A DNA stretch of 64,000 nucleotides from NCBI RefSeq assembly GCF_900460535.1, contig NZ_UHIL01000001.1, forward strand, positions 2,542,001-2,606,000, written 5' to 3'. A model generated the notes under the pieces. The model searched no databases and was not told where the DNA came from. It saw only the letters and a program-made list of their open reading frames with translations. Below, piece after piece: positions 17,765 to 26,994 of the stretch. Numbering within the stretch: the first letter of the stretch is position 1; each line of letters starts with the position of its first letter. This stretch comes from Vibrio parahaemolyticus (GTDB lineage: Bacteria; Pseudomonadota; Gammaproteobacteria; Enterobacterales; Vibrionaceae). Both the position numbers and the translations under genes were made by a program.

Positions 17765-18895
17765 TTAGCCCAACAAGCTTAGCGCTGCAGATGGTGACTG
17801 CTTCGCTTGAGCCAGGATTGAAGTACTTGCTTGCTGAAGAATTTGCGACTTAGTCATCGCTGTTGTTTCTTTCGCGTAATCAGTATCTTTAATACGGCTG
17901 TTAGATGCATTAACGTTTTCGTTAATGTTGTCTAGGTTGCTGATTGCGTGGTTGAAACGGTTCTGGAAAGCACCTAGTGACGCACGTTGGCTGTCTACTG
18001 ATTTAAGTGCACCGTCGATAACTGCTACAGCTTCTTGAGAGCCTGCAACCGTTGTTACGTCGATGTCTTTAACCGTTACGTCTTTCGCATCACCAAAACC
18101 GATCTCGCCAGCTAGGTTGCCAGAGAACTCAACTTCACCATTTACTTTCTGAGTAGAAGCAAATACTTGTAGCTTGCCGTCTTCACCAACAGACGCTTTT
18201 ACATCTTCGCTTTGACCGTTGATGTAAGTTGCTAGCTGCTCGATGTCGTCGCCTTGCTTAGCCTTGATGGTAAGTTCTTTCTCTTCACCTTGTTTGTTGG
18301 TGTAGCTCATTTTAAGCTCAGTTTTATCACCAACTGTCCAAGATGCATCTTTACCTTCTTCTGCTGAGTAGCTCTTACCACCCATTGCTGAAGTATCAGA
18401 ACGTAGGCTGCCCATAGAAAGCATTACAGCTTCGCCAGAGTCCGCACCGATTTGGAAAGATTGAGTACCGTACGTACCGTTAAGCAGTTTGTTACCACCG
18501 AAAGAGGTTGTTTCAGCGATACGGTTTAGTTCGTCGTTTAGCGCTGTTACTTCTTCTTGGATCGCTACACGTTCTGCTTTTGAGTTAGAACCGTTCGCAG
18601 ATTGAAGCGATAGGTCACGCATACGTTGTAGGATGTTGGTAGATTCATTCATTGCACCTTCAGCAACCTGTGCAATGGAGATACCGTCGTTCGCGTTTTT
18701 CACCGCCATGTCTAGGCCACGGCTTTGAGCGTTCAAACGGTTTGAAATCTGTAGACCTGCAGCATCATCTTTCGCGCTATTGATTTTATAACCCGAAGAC
18801 AAACGCTCCATTGATTTTTGTTGACCTTCAGCCGCGTGGTTTAGGTAACGCTGTGCGGTCATCGCAGAAACGTTAGTATTAACGTTAATCGCCAT
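17765..18895 (-). CDS. flaA: polar flagellin FlaA
   Basis: FlaA is a structural subunit of the polar filament. The conserved D0/D1 helices are present at both ends: [19 protein letters not shown] with [22 protein letters not shown] near residue 34, and the C-terminal [29 protein letters not shown] ending in ALSLLG. The central D2 region is variable. Length 376 equals the described Vibrio FlaA. It is the last of three tandem flagellins, which suits the name flaA. It has its own sigma-28 promoter at 18976-19002 and a good GGAG ribosome site. Confidence 0.96.
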   Translation of the reverse strand: MAINVNTNVSAMTAQRYLNHAAEGQQKSMERLSSGYKINSAKDDAAGLQISNRLNAQSRGLDMAVKNANDGISIAQVAEGAMNESTNILQRMRDLSLQSANGSNSKAERVAIQEEVTALNDELNRIAETTSFGGNKLLNGTYGTQSFQIGADSGEAVMLSMGSLRSDTSAMGGKSYSAEEGKDASWTVGDKTELKMSYTNKQGEEKELTIKAKQGDDIEQLATYINGQSEDVKASVGEDGKLQVFASTQKVNGEVEFSGNLAGEIGFGDAKDVTVKDIDVTTVAGSQEAVAVIDGALKSVDSQRASLGAFQNRFNHAISNLDNINENVNASNSRIKDTDYAKETTAMTKSQILQQASTSILAQAKQSPSAALSLLG

Positions 18896-18975
18896 AATTG
18901 ATCTCCTTAAGGCTTAGTGAATGTACCGTCGTGTCTCTCACCTCACTTAGGTACATCTCATTTCTCTCAGTCCCT

Positions 18976-19002
18976 TTAACGGCGACGTATGCATATCCTT
19001 TA
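18976..19002 (-). promoter_or_regulatory. sigma-28 (FliA) promoter of flaA
   Basis: On the minus strand the site is TAAA-N15-GCCGTTAA. It matches the FliA consensus TAAA-N15-GCCGATAA except for one base of the -10 element. It lies about 80 bases upstream of the flaA ATG. Confidence 0.92.
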
Positions 19003-19103
19003 GGAGAAATTTTCAATTTTTTGCGATTATTTTCTTTGGCTTACTGAAGTGTGATGGAGCTCTAATATTGCCTTTGATGAATACCTTCGCTCTTTTAAAG
19101 GCA

Positions 19104-19130
19104 GAAAAAAACCCAGCCGAAGCTGGGTTT
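19104..19130 (-). terminator. intrinsic terminator after flaB
   Basis: The perfect stem AAACCCAGC / GCTGGGTTT has a CGAA/TTCG tetraloop and is followed on the minus strand by a seven-U run. It lies 53 bases after the flaB stop codon and separates flaB from the flaA promoter. Confidence 0.93.
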
Positions 19131-19182
19131 ACTCGCTCATCTCTCACCACGAGCCAATGAGGTTCTCGTCTTAGGTTTAAAA

Positions 19183-20319
19183 TTAACCTAGAAGACTTAG
19201 CGCTGAGTTTGGCGCTTGTTTCGCTTGCGCAAGGATTGAGCTTGACGCTTGCGATAGAATTTGTGACTTGGTCATTGCCGTCGTTTCTTTCGCGAAGTCG
19301 GTATCTTTGATACGGCTCTTCGACGCGTTCACGTTCTCGTTAATGTTGTCCAAGTTGCTGATTGCATGGTTGAAACGGTTCTGGAATGCACCCAGCTCTG
19401 CACGGTGGCTGTCTACGTATTTCAGTGCCGCATCAATGATTGCTACTGATTCTTGTGCGCCGCCAACTGAAGTTACGTCGATAGTATCAACCGTAACGTT
19501 TTTCTTGTCGTCGCCTAGGCCTAGTTCACCAGACAGACCGCCAGAGAATGACACTTCGCCTTCTACTTTGTTGTTACCAGCAAAGATTTGCAGTTTGCCA
19601 TCTTGGTCTACTGACGCTTTCACTAGGTCCGTTTGACCGTTGATGTACGTTGCTAGCTCTTCGATGTCATCGCCCGCTTTCGCGTTGATGTTGATTTCCT
19701 GCTCTTGACCAAAGCTGTCAGTTAGGCTGATTTTTAGGTCGTTTTTACCTTGTGCAACGTTCCAATCTTTGCCTTTACCGCTTTCAGCTTGGTAGCTCAC
19801 ACCGCCCATCATTTTGTTGTCTGAGCGCATGTCTTTAAGCTCAAGCATTACTGCTTCACCGTTATCAGCACCGATTTGGAACGATTTCGCACCATGTGTG
19901 CCGTTTAGTAGCTTGTTACCACCAAAAGATGTGGTTTCTGCGATACGGTTTAGTTCGTCGTTTAGTGCTGTCACTTCTTCTTGAATCGCAACGCGCTCTG
20001 CTTTCGAGTTTGAGCCGTTTGCTGATTGTAGAGACAGGTCACGCATACGTTGTAGGATGTTGGTGGTCTCGTTCATTGCACCTTCAGCAGTTTGTGCAAT
20101 AGAGATACCGTCGTTCGCGTTGCGAACAGCCACATCCAGGCCACGGCTTTGTACGTTCAAACGGTTCGAGATTTGTAGACCCGCAGCGTCATCTTTTGCG
20201 CTGTTGATTTTGAAACCTGAAGACAAACGCTCCATTGAGGTTTGTTGTGCTGAGTTTGCGTTGTTTAGGTAACGCTGAGCGGTCATCGCTGATACGTTAG
20301 TGTTTACATTCACTGCCAT
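19183..20319 (-). CDS. flaB: polar flagellin FlaB
   Basis: This is the second of three tandem flagellins, 378 residues from the chosen start. The conserved ends match FlaA closely ([20 protein letters not shown], the [15 protein letters not shown] block, and [25 protein letters not shown]). The middle D2 segment differs. The frame is open 19 codons further upstream, but the internal ATG at 20319-20317 is chosen. It restores the family N terminus and is preceded by GGAG at the right distance. It is transcribed from its own sigma-28 promoter and ended by a strong terminator. Confidence 0.96.
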   Translation of the reverse strand: MAVNVNTNVSAMTAQRYLNNANSAQQTSMERLSSGFKINSAKDDAAGLQISNRLNVQSRGLDVAVRNANDGISIAQTAEGAMNETTNILQRMRDLSLQSANGSNSKAERVAIQEEVTALNDELNRIAETTSFGGNKLLNGTHGAKSFQIGADNGEAVMLELKDMRSDNKMMGGVSYQAESGKGKDWNVAQGKNDLKISLTDSFGQEQEININAKAGDDIEELATYINGQTDLVKASVDQDGKLQIFAGNNKVEGEVSFSGGLSGELGLGDDKKNVTVDTIDVTSVGGAQESVAIIDAALKYVDSHRAELGAFQNRFNHAISNLDNINENVNASKSRIKDTDFAKETTAMTKSQILSQASSSILAQAKQAPNSALSLLG

Positions 20320-20400
20320 GGTGATTTCTCCAATTGATTTTCCGATGTAGCGGTTTCCGACGTCTCGGAAAACCAAGTAGTTCTCTCAAAGTTACTTTTA

Positions 20401-20427
20401 TTAACGGCGCTCAACCTGATTTCTTTA
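20401..20427 (-). promoter_or_regulatory. sigma-28 (FliA) promoter of flaB
   Basis: On the minus strand the site is TAAA-N15-GCCGTTAA, with the same -35, spacing and -10 as the flaA promoter but an unrelated spacer sequence. It lies about 82 bases upstream of the flaB start chosen here. Confidence 0.92.
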
Positions 20428-20582
20428 GGGAATTTTTTGGATTTTTTTGAAAAAAGTTCGTTTGGAAAGGGAATCGTGATGAAGCAGATAAAAAAGCAAA
20501 AAAACTTCAATTTTTCGCTAAAGCTTCTTTTCGAGCTGTCGATACAACCTGATTTTGCGTTGAAATTAAGAATCCAAATCAC

Positions 20583-21716
20583 CTAACCAAGCAAGGTAAG
20601 AGCGAGGTTTGGCGCCTGTTTAGCTTGGGCTAAAATAGTGGTACTGACTTGTTGCAAGATCTGCTGCTTCACCATTTGCGTGGTTTCTTTTGCGTAATCA
20701 GTATCTTGAATACGACTGTTCGATGCCGCTAAATTTTCGTGGATGTTATCTAGATTATTGATCGCATGATTGAAGCGATTTTGATATGCACCTAACTCGG
20801 CACGTTGGCTATCGACAAATTTCATCGCCGTGTCTAGTACAGCGACAGCTTGCTGCGCCCCACCAACGGTTGTGATGTTCAGGTTATTGACCGCATCATA
20901 ACCTTTCAACGACATCCCAAGCTCACTCGCAAGATCTCCTGAGAATGAAATCGTTCCGGCGGTTTCTTCTCCTGCCATAAAGATCTGTAACTGGCCTTTT
21001 TCATTAACAGAAGCCGTCACTTTGTCGGTTTGACCATTAATGTAGGTCGCGAGTTCTTCAATATCATCACCGGCTTTGGCATTGATTTGGATTTTTTCCG
21101 TCTCGCCAGAACGGTTGGTGAAAGACATCGTCAGATCATTGGCGTTCTCTTTTACCTGCCAATCAGAATCAGCACGCCCTTGAGCGACATAACTAAAGCC
21201 CCCCATGTCCATCCCGTCAGTGCGCATCGATTTCAACTCAATCTGTACGGCTTCACCAGAAGCAGCACCGATTTGAAAAGACGATTTGCCGAATGTGCCA
21301 TTCAACAGTTTGCGTCCACCAAAAGATGTGGTTTCCGCAATACGGTTCAACTCATCGTTTAACGCGGTGACTTCTTCTTGCAACGCCGTACGCTCGGCTT
21401 GGCTGTTTGAGCCATTAGCCGACTGAAGCGACAAATCACGCATACGTTGCATGATGTTCGTCACCTCATTCATCGCGCCTTCTGCGGTTTGCATGATAGA
21501 GATGCCATCATTAGCGTTACGAACCGCCACATCCAAACCACGCATTTGTGATTGCAGACGATTGGAGATTTGCAGGCCTGCCGCGTCATCTTTTGCGCTG
21601 TTAATACGCTTCCCTGAAGACAAACGCTCCATGGATTGATTCAGCATATCCGTTGCACTGGTCAAATGACGTTGTGCGACAAGTGCTGCAACATTGGTAT
21701 TAACGGTGATAGCCAA
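20583..21716 (-). CDS. flaF: polar flagellin FlaF
   Basis: This is the first of three tandem flagellins, 377 residues. It keeps the flagellin ends ([40 protein letters not shown], and a C terminus ending in LALTLLG). It is more divergent than FlaA and FlaB are from each other: the N-terminal MTAQRYLN block is [14 protein letters not shown], and the C terminus has [17 protein letters not shown]. The position upstream of flaB-flaA matches flaF of V. parahaemolyticus. It has its own sigma-28 promoter. No strong terminator is seen between it and flaB. Confidence 0.94.
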   Translation of the reverse strand: MAITVNTNVAALVAQRHLTSATDMLNQSMERLSSGKRINSAKDDAAGLQISNRLQSQMRGLDVAVRNANDGISIMQTAEGAMNEVTNIMQRMRDLSLQSANGSNSQAERTALQEEVTALNDELNRIAETTSFGGRKLLNGTFGKSSFQIGAASGEAVQIELKSMRTDGMDMGGFSYVAQGRADSDWQVKENANDLTMSFTNRSGETEKIQINAKAGDDIEELATYINGQTDKVTASVNEKGQLQIFMAGEETAGTISFSGDLASELGMSLKGYDAVNNLNITTVGGAQQAVAVLDTAMKFVDSQRAELGAYQNRFNHAINNLDNIHENLAASNSRIQDTDYAKETTQMVKQQILQQVSTTILAQAKQAPNLALTLLG

Positions 21717-21753
21717 GAGACACAGACTCCAAATAAATTAGGGCTTTGGATAC

Positions 21754-21780
21754 TTATCGACCAAGAAACAGAAAGATTTA
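21754..21780 (-). promoter_or_regulatory. sigma-28 (FliA) promoter of flaF
   Basis: On the minus strand the site is TAAA-N15-GTCGATAA, one base away from the FliA consensus, with the change at a different -10 position from flaA and flaB. It lies about 38 bases upstream of the flaF ATG, so the leader is shorter than for the other two flagellins. Confidence 0.9.
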
Positions 21781-21820
21781 GTGTTTTTTGAAAAGAGATT
21801 GGAATGAGAGAATAGAAAAC

Positions 21821-21845
21821 AAAAAACCCTCCGAATGGAGGGCTT
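21821..21845 (-). terminator. intrinsic terminator after the DyP peroxidase gene
   Basis: The stem CCCTCC / GGAGGG has a 4-base loop and a six-U run on the minus strand. It lies 20 bases after the peroxidase stop. It separates that operon from the flagellin genes on the same strand. Confidence 0.9.
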
Positions 21846-21865
21846 TGGAAACTTTTAACTATTCA

Positions 21866-22768
21866 TTACTTAATGGCCAGTTCTGCTAGCATTTCTTGTG
21901 AAGGAGCGAAGAAGTACGCACCTGTTACCGCTTTAGTGAAGCGAAGCAGTTGGTCTGTTTTACCGTCGGTTACGCCGTACATGCTCTCTAGCATCACTTT
22001 GATATTGTGAAGGGTATTGCAGTAAGAGATGAACAGCAGACCGTGCGCGCCAGTCACTGTGCCGTATGGCAAGCTATGACGAACAATCTTCAAACCTTTA
22101 CCTTCTTCTTTAATATCAACTCGACCAACGTGAGATGCTGCCGGTACGTCTTCTAGCTCGACTGAATCTGGTTTGGTGCGACCAATAACTTTCTCTTGAG
22201 CTTTGATATTTAGGCGATTCCAAGCTGGCAAGTTGTGCTCAAAACGTTGAACCATAACATAGCTACCACCAGCATATGGGCCATCTTTTACCAATGCTAC
22301 GTCAGCGCGAGCGTCCCCTTTCGGGTTTTCTGTGCCGTCGATAAAGTCCGTCATGTCACGTGCATCTAGGTAGCGGTAGCCGTACGTTTCATCCACGACC
22401 GTCACATCTTCTGCAATATCGGTTAGGAATTTGCGCAATACGTAAAAGTGCAAATCGTGGCGAGTAGAGTGGCAGTGTATAAGCACATCAACATCTGTTG
22501 TTGGCGCAATAATGTCGCCTTCACCAAGTTGCGGGAAATCAATCAGCTCTTCTGGTGCGTCAATATTTAGGTGCTGCCAGAATGATTTGGTGAATGCGAT
22601 GGAAATCGTCAGATTAGCGCCCGGTTGACTGTTGTTTAAGTCTTTAACCAGCTCAGGAAGCGCTTTCAGTTTCGCCAATACGTTTTCACGGTTTTGGTTC
22701 ACTTTTAGTTGAGTGTACAGTGCAAATGGCCCTGCTTCTGGCACGATCGCCGTTTGAGCTTGTGACAT
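21866..22768 (-). CDS. yfeX: DyP-type peroxidase, YfeX-like
   Basis: This is a dye-decolourising-type haem peroxidase of the YfeX class, cytoplasmic, with no signal peptide. The DyP signature DFIDGTENP is present near the middle. The C-terminal region has RHSLPYGTVTGAHGLLFISYCNTL. The start at 22768 (MSQAQTAIVPEAG) gives 300 residues, like E. coli YfeX (299), and has AGAGGA just upstream. An in-frame ATG nine codons earlier lacks such a site. It lies 45 bases after the YfeZ-like gene on the same strand. The yfeX/yfeZ pairing is also found in E. coli. The physiological substrate is unknown. Confidence 0.92.
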   Translation of the reverse strand: MSQAQTAIVPEAGPFALYTQLKVNQNRENVLAKLKALPELVKDLNNSQPGANLTISIAFTKSFWQHLNIDAPEELIDFPQLGEGDIIAPTTDVDVLIHCHSTRHDLHFYVLRKFLTDIAEDVTVVDETYGYRYLDARDMTDFIDGTENPKGDARADVALVKDGPYAGGSYVMVQRFEHNLPAWNRLNIKAQEKVIGRTKPDSVELEDVPAASHVGRVDIKEEGKGLKIVRHSLPYGTVTGAHGLLFISYCNTLHNIKVMLESMYGVTDGKTDQLLRFTKAVTGAYFFAPSQEMLAELAIK

Positions 22769-22813
22769 TGAGGTATCCTCTATACTTTGCCCCATTGCGG
22801 GAAATTATTGTTT

Positions 22814-23299
22814 TTAATTTTTTGAAGGCTGTTTCGCATCGTGCTCAAGCTGTGGCACGTTAAAACAGTCTTTTACCCATCTTCCGTTGAAAAGATAGAT
22901 CATAAACCAAGTTAATAAGGTGATGGTTAGAGCATTTGCCCAATTGAATACACCATGTTCTAGGTACACATGATACATGGTCTGAGCGAGTTGAATACCG
23001 CACAAGATCAAAGTCATCTCACGGCCATATCGCGTTATTTGATTTACCCAACCACGATCTGGGTGACGCAATCCCATCAGCCACATCAATAACAGGCTTG
23101 GAATACCAATCGACAAACCTAAATACAACGTGCTGGAATCAGGATAGACAATGGACAAAAGCTTGCTGCCGCTTTCTCGGCTGACACCCGCCATTGCAAA
23201 AACCACCCAAGAGCGAGCCAGAAACATCCATCCTAGCCAAACAAGAATAGGCGCTTTCAAAAATCCATGAGCGTCATATTGGTCAAATGAGTAGCGCAC
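22814..23299 (-). CDS. YfeZ-like inner membrane protein (DUF2919 type)
   Basis: This 161-residue protein has about four hydrophobic segments: LVWLGWMFLARSWVVFAMAG, a GLSIGIPSLLLMWLMGL segment, one near TLILCGIQLAQTMYHVYL, and one near ALTITLLTWFMIYLF. Length, topology and position beside a YfeX-like peroxidase match the DUF2919/YfeZ family. No catalytic motif is visible. The neighbour suggests a link with the peroxidase, for example haem or redox homeostasis in the membrane, but that is inference only. Confidence 0.8.
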   Translation of the reverse strand: MRYSFDQYDAHGFLKAPILVWLGWMFLARSWVVFAMAGVSRESGSKLLSIVYPDSSTLYLGLSIGIPSLLLMWLMGLRHPDRGWVNQITRYGREMTLILCGIQLAQTMYHVYLEHGVFNWANALTITLLTWFMIYLFNGRWVKDCFNVPQLEHDAKQPSKN

Positions 23300-23443
23300 A
23301 ATATCGTCTTCTTAGTTTCATAAAAACGCCACTTTAACCGATCGATTCAGAGTTGCAAGCAAGCAAAGATGAGAACTAAAGTTCATTTCATCATCTTACG
23401 CAGGTAAACTAAACGCAGATTTACAGTGACGTCGATGAGAAAC

Positions 23444-23800
23444 ATGAAAAAAAGAACCCCTGCAACCCCAGTTCCTTCTCTAGAAACTCAAACCGAAGCC
23501 ATGAAGATCGCAAAAGCGACACAGAAACCGGGTCAAACGAAAGAACAAACCAAACTGATTGCTCAAGGTATCGAAAAAGGCATCGTTCAATACAAAAAAC
23601 AGCAAAAAGAGCGAAATCGTCAAGCAGATAAAGCAAAGAAAAAACAGCAGCGTGAAAAACTGCGCCAGCATGAAGAAGATATTATCGAGTCAGATAACAT
23701 CACGGATGATTCGCCAAACCACTCCTCAAGTAAGCTGCCTTGGGCGCTACTTGCGTTAAGTTGGATTGGCTTTGCGGCTTACATTATGTTGGGTAAATAA
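23444..23800 (+). CDS. small tail-anchored protein, DUF2956-like
   Basis: This 118-residue protein has a very basic, Lys/Gln/Arg-rich helical region at about residues 25-75 (KQTKLIAQGIEKGIVQYKKQ and repeated KK/QQ/RE). A short acidic linker follows, then a single C-terminal transmembrane helix (LPWALLALSWIGFAAYIML). The start at MKKRTP is chosen because GAGA precedes it; in-frame starts at 23426 (GTG) and 23435 are possible. It lies 3 bases before the lipoprotein gene, so the two are an operon. The family assignment is from memory of its pattern and its function is unknown. Confidence 0.75.
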   Translation: MKKRTPATPVPSLETQTEAMKIAKATQKPGQTKEQTKLIAQGIEKGIVQYKKQQKERNRQADKAKKKQQREKLRQHEEDIIESDNITDDSPNHSSSKLPWALLALSWIGFAAYIMLGK

Positions 23801-23803
23801 CGG

Positions 23804-24136
23804 ATGAAACAGGTATTACTTGGATTTTTTGTCGTACTTCTCTCTGGTTGTACGATGCCTTCTCACGTGACTCATGCTCAAAGCCAAGATGTTCATATTC
23901 GCATTGACGGTCAGTTCAACCCTGAGCGATGCGAATACAAAGGTGAAGTCACTGGAAGTGAGGGCCATTGGTATAACTACATTTTCATGACCAATGACGC
24001 GATGATGCAAGGGGCGATGAACGATTTAAAAAACAATACTGCGGCTATTGGCGCGGACACAGTGTTCATGGTTTCTCCGCAAGATTTCATCACCTCATTT
24101 AGCGTGCTGGGTTCTGCTTACCTCTGCAATGAGTGA
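23804..24136 (+). CDS. small lipoprotein, DUF4156-like
   Basis: This 110-residue protein begins with a lipoprotein signal (MKQVLLGFFVVLLSGC), with the lipidated Cys at residue 16. The residue after Cys is Thr rather than Asp, so Lol sorting to the outer membrane is expected. The mature domain has a CEYKGEVTGSEGHWYN motif and a second Cys pair candidate (Cys at RCEYK and YLCNE), as in DUF4156 proteins. It follows the preceding gene by 3 bases. Function unknown. Confidence 0.8.
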   Translation: MKQVLLGFFVVLLSGCTMPSHVTHAQSQDVHIRIDGQFNPERCEYKGEVTGSEGHWYNYIFMTNDAMMQGAMNDLKNNTAAIGADTVFMVSPQDFITSFSVLGSAYLCNE

Positions 24137-24146
24137 CGCCTAGAAA

Positions 24147-24172
24147 TGAAAAAAGCCAGCGATTGCTGGCTT
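24147..24172 (-). terminator. intrinsic terminator of the winged-helix gene
   Basis: The perfect stem AAGCCAGC / GCTGGCTT has a 4-base loop and a U-run on the minus strand. It starts inside the stop codon of the regulator gene. It may also slow transcription from the convergent lipoprotein gene. Confidence 0.8.
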
Positions 24173-24458
24173 ATGCACGAAATCCAAGACTGCTAGCGAT
24201 ATCTCTCTCCCGATCTAAAACCCATTGGCTATCAAAAGGTCCCCAATCCGAAAGTTGGTAATAGCCGTCATTATGACGTCGGCCATCTTGAACGAATATG
24301 AGTTCAATGCCGATCCCCGGTAATGCCTTTAGTACATCTTGAATTGTACGACGAGGCCACCCCGTTTTTTCGATCAACTTTGGCACATTCGGCCTTTCTA
24401 GGTTTTCCACCAACAAGGCCAAATATAGCCGCCTTGCAAAAACAGGACTCAATTCCAT
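24171..24458 (-). CDS. small winged helix-turn-helix protein
   Basis: This 95-residue protein consists almost only of a DNA-binding fold: LVENLERPNVPKLIEKTGWPRRTIQDVLKALPGIGIELIFVQDGRRHNDGYYQL reads as helix, turn, recognition helix (RRTIQDVLKAL) and beta wing. It resembles the HTH_43 type of winged helix. The start at 24458 is set by a strong AGGAGG five bases upstream; the GTG at 24464 lies inside that site. There is no effector domain. Its upstream gap holds a perfect palindrome (24572-24598) that may be its operator. The target is unknown. Confidence 0.8.
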   Translation of the reverse strand: MELSPVFARRLYLALLVENLERPNVPKLIEKTGWPRRTIQDVLKALPGIGIELIFVQDGRRHNDGYYQLSDWGPFDSQWVLDRERDIASSLGFRA

Positions 24459-24571
24459 TGACACCTCCTAAAATTGTGCTGAATCATTATTTCGTTTTTG
24501 CCAAGTAAGATGTTGCGTTTGATCAATAACTCGACTTTTCCACTTGATTTAGGCGTTTTTTTATCCGCTTT

Positions 24572-24598
24572 ATGCCAAATTAAGTTCTGTTTTGGCAT
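24572..24598. promoter_or_regulatory. perfect palindrome, candidate operator
   Basis: The arms ATGCCAAA (24572-24579) and TTTGGCAT (24591-24598) are perfect inverted repeats with an 11-base spacer. They lie in the 295-base gap between the divergent winged-helix gene and yffB. The size fits a dimeric regulator site on adjacent faces. No binding protein can be assigned from sequence. Confidence 0.5.
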
Positions 24599-24753
24599 GT
24601 GAGACCAGTTATCCACTTCTATATGAAAATTATTCTCCACAGCGTTTTGTCAGTTTGATTGCTTCTTGATAGGATGCTGAATCAGCCAAGAAATACCTCC
24701 CCAAAGCGCGTTGCGCTCTAGAGAGTAAAAACAGAATAAAAAAGGGAAACATT

Positions 24754-25104
24754 ATGACAATTACCATGTTCGGCATTCCAAACTGCGACACCATCAAAAA
24801 AGCAAAGAAATGGTTGGAAGCTGAAAACATTGCGTTTGATTTTCACGACTACCGCAAACAAGGTATTGATGCTCAAATGGTGACTGAATTTTGTCAGGCG
24901 CTAGGCTGGGAACAAGTTCTCAACAAACGTGGCACCACGTTCCGCCAACTGACTCAAGAACAAAAAGACACGCTTACCGAAGAAAATGCTATTGCGCTGT
25001 TGGTTGACAACCCAGCGATGATTAAGCGCCCAATTCTGAACGTAGACGGCCAACTCCATATCGGTTTCAAAGCAGACCAATACGCTACGATTTTTAATTC
25101 ATAA
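24754..25104 (+). CDS. yffB: ArsC/Spx-family protein YffB
   Basis: This is a thioredoxin-fold protein of the ArsC/Spx/MgsR superfamily. The active-site region is [19 protein letters not shown], with a single Cys at residue 11, followed by the typical (A)[10 protein letters not shown] strand and a C-terminal [15 protein letters not shown] loop. Length 116 matches E. coli YffB (118). It lies 19 bases before dapE, the same arrangement as in E. coli. A glutathione-dependent thiol reductase activity has been suggested for the family; the true substrate is not known. Confidence 0.93.
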   Translation: MTITMFGIPNCDTIKKAKKWLEAENIAFDFHDYRKQGIDAQMVTEFCQALGWEQVLNKRGTTFRQLTQEQKDTLTEENAIALLVDNPAMIKRPILNVDGQLHIGFKADQYATIFNS

Positions 25105-25123
25105 ATGTAAGGAAGACTCAAGG

Positions 25124-26260
25124 ATGACAGACAGTCCAGTACTGGCACTTGCAAAAGACCTGATCAGCCGCCAGTCCGTAACACCTGAAGATGCAGGTTG
25201 TCAGGACCTAATGATCGAACGTTTAAAAGCGCTCGGTTTTGAAATTGAAGTCATGGTGTTTGAAGACACCACCAACTTTTGGGCGCGTCGCGGTAACGAA
25301 GCGCCATTGTTTGCTTTCGCAGGTCACACAGATGTCGTACCCGCAGGCAAGCTAGAACAATGGGATACACCACCGTTCGAGCCAACCATCATCGATGGCT
25401 ACCTTCATGGTCGTGGTGCGGCCGATATGAAAGGCTCTTTGGCGGCGATGGTAGTGGCCGTTGAACGCTTTATTGCCGAGCACCCAGATCACAAAGGCTC
25501 GATTGGCTTTTTGATCACTTCTGATGAGGAAGGTCCTTTCATTAACGGTACCGTTCGCGTCGTAGAAGCACTGATGGAACGTGGTGAGAACATCGACATG
25601 TGCATCGTTGGCGAGCCTTCTAGTACAGAAATTGTGGGTGATGTTGTAAAAAATGGCCGCCGAGGTTCGATTACCGGTGACCTAACCGTAAAAGGCACAC
25701 AAGGCCATGTTGCCTACCCTCACCTCGCTAATAACCCTGTTCACGCATCGCTACTTGCCATCCACGAACTGGCAACAACAGAGTGGGATAAAGGCAATGA
25801 TTACTTCCCGCCAACAAGCTTCCAAATTCCCAATGTATCTGCGGGCACAGGGGCATCTAACGTGATTCCTGGCGAGTTCAACGTTCAATTCAACCTACGT
25901 TTTAGCACCGAACTGAACAATGACACTATCGTCCAGCGCGTAACAGAAACACTGGATAAGCATGATCTCAACTACGATCTACATTGGACATTCAACGGCG
26001 ACCCGTTCTTAACAGACACGGGTGCCCTACTTGATGCCGTGGTCGCTGCCGTAGCGGAAGTGAACAACACCAAACCTGCGCTGCTCACAACGGGTGGTAC
26101 GTCAGACGGACGTTTCATTGCTCGCATGGGCGGTCAAGTCGTTGAGCTTGGGCCTGTCAATGCCACGATTCACAAAGTGAACGAGTGCGTAAAAGTGGAC
26201 GATCTTGAGAAGTTGACTGACATGTACGAAAACACCTTAAAACACCTACTCGCGAAGTAA
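25124..26260 (+). CDS. dapE: succinyl-diaminopimelate desuccinylase DapE
   Basis: DapE hydrolyses N-succinyl-LL-2,6-diaminopimelate in lysine and peptidoglycan precursor synthesis. It is an M20 di-zinc enzyme. Metal and catalytic motifs are visible: [23 protein letters not shown], the general-base stretch TSDEEGP, GEPSS, and the C-terminal His in NATIHKVNE. Length 378 is normal (E. coli 375). It has a good AGGA ribosome site and is probably co-transcribed with yffB. A separate DapA gene is present about 2 kb away. Confidence 0.98.
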   Translation: MTDSPVLALAKDLISRQSVTPEDAGCQDLMIERLKALGFEIEVMVFEDTTNFWARRGNEAPLFAFAGHTDVVPAGKLEQWDTPPFEPTIIDGYLHGRGAADMKGSLAAMVVAVERFIAEHPDHKGSIGFLITSDEEGPFINGTVRVVEALMERGENIDMCIVGEPSSTEIVGDVVKNGRRGSITGDLTVKGTQGHVAYPHLANNPVHASLLAIHELATTEWDKGNDYFPPTSFQIPNVSAGTGASNVIPGEFNVQFNLRFSTELNNDTIVQRVTETLDKHDLNYDLHWTFNGDPFLTDTGALLDAVVAAVAEVNNTKPALLTTGGTSDGRFIARMGGQVVELGPVNATIHKVNECVKVDDLEKLTDMYENTLKHLLAK

Positions 26261-26292
26261 TCGCACGTAGTTAACCCATTGATGAGCATACC

Positions 26293-26994
26293 ATGACTCC
26301 TGCGCAACTCACCGGAACAACCGATTCTCACCTTCAATCAACCATGGTTGGTCAGAAGGCTTTTTTAATGCATCCCGATGTCGCGAACGATCTGCTCAAT
26401 ATGATCGAAGCAGCGAAAAAAGCGGGATTTAAAATGGAAATTGCCAGTGGCTTTCGAGACTTTTCTCGCCAGCGAGCAATTTGGAATGGGAAGTTCGAAG
26501 GTGAGTTGCCGATTTTAGATTCTAACTCGCAGCCTTTAAATAAGGCTGCGTTAAGTGACGAAGAAAAACTAAAGGCCATTCTTCGCTGGTCGGCATTGCC
26601 AGGAGGAAGTCGCCATCATTGGGGATGTGATTTCGATGTGTATGCTCGCAATTTACTTCCACCAGACACCAAGTTGCAATTGGAACCTTGGGAATATCTA
26701 GAAGGTCATCAGCTGGCGTTTTATTGTTGGCTAAAAGATCACATTGATGAGTTCGGCTTTTTCTTCCCTTATCTGCAAGATTTAGGTGGCGTCGCCATTG
26801 AACCTTGGCACATTAGCCACAAAGCCATCAGTCAACAATGTGCTGCTCAACTGAACGCCGAAATGCTAAAAGATGAGCTGGTTCGACAAAATCAACAGCA
26901 CAACATTGCAGGGTTAGAATCGATACTGAATAATTTAGATAGCATCTTATCTACCTATATTCGCAATATCACCCCACCGCCGGAGGCGTTATGA
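26293..26994 (+). CDS. M15-family D-alanyl-D-alanine carboxypeptidase-like protein
   Basis: This VanY-type (M15) zinc peptidase trims peptidoglycan stem peptides. Motifs are SGFRDFSRQRAIWNGKF (substrate loop), GGSRHHWGCDFDVYA (zinc His and Asp in HxxxxxxD order), and EPWHISHK (catalytic Glu and third zinc His). No N-terminal signal peptide is visible, which is unusual for a peptidoglycan enzyme; many Vibrio homologues look the same. It overlaps the next small gene by 4 bases (ATGA), so the two are translationally coupled. Confidence 0.88.
   Translation: MTPAQLTGTTDSHLQSTMVGQKAFLMHPDVANDLLNMIEAAKKAGFKMEIASGFRDFSRQRAIWNGKFEGELPILDSNSQPLNKAALSDEEKLKAILRWSALPGGSRHHWGCDFDVYARNLLPPDTKLQLEPWEYLEGHQLAFYCWLKDHIDEFGFFFPYLQDLGGVAIEPWHISHKAISQQCAAQLNAEMLKDELVRQNQQHNIAGLESILNNLDSILSTYIRNITPPPEAL

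Noticed and set aside
20320..20376. Longer N terminus of FlaB
   Set aside because: The extra 19 codons lack flagellin similarity and cover the ribosome site of the internal ATG that gives the family N terminus.
17765..21716. Three similar genes as a possible mobile or duplicated element
   Set aside because: They are tandem flagellin paralogues with separate promoters, a known Vibrio arrangement, without flanking repeats or transposase.
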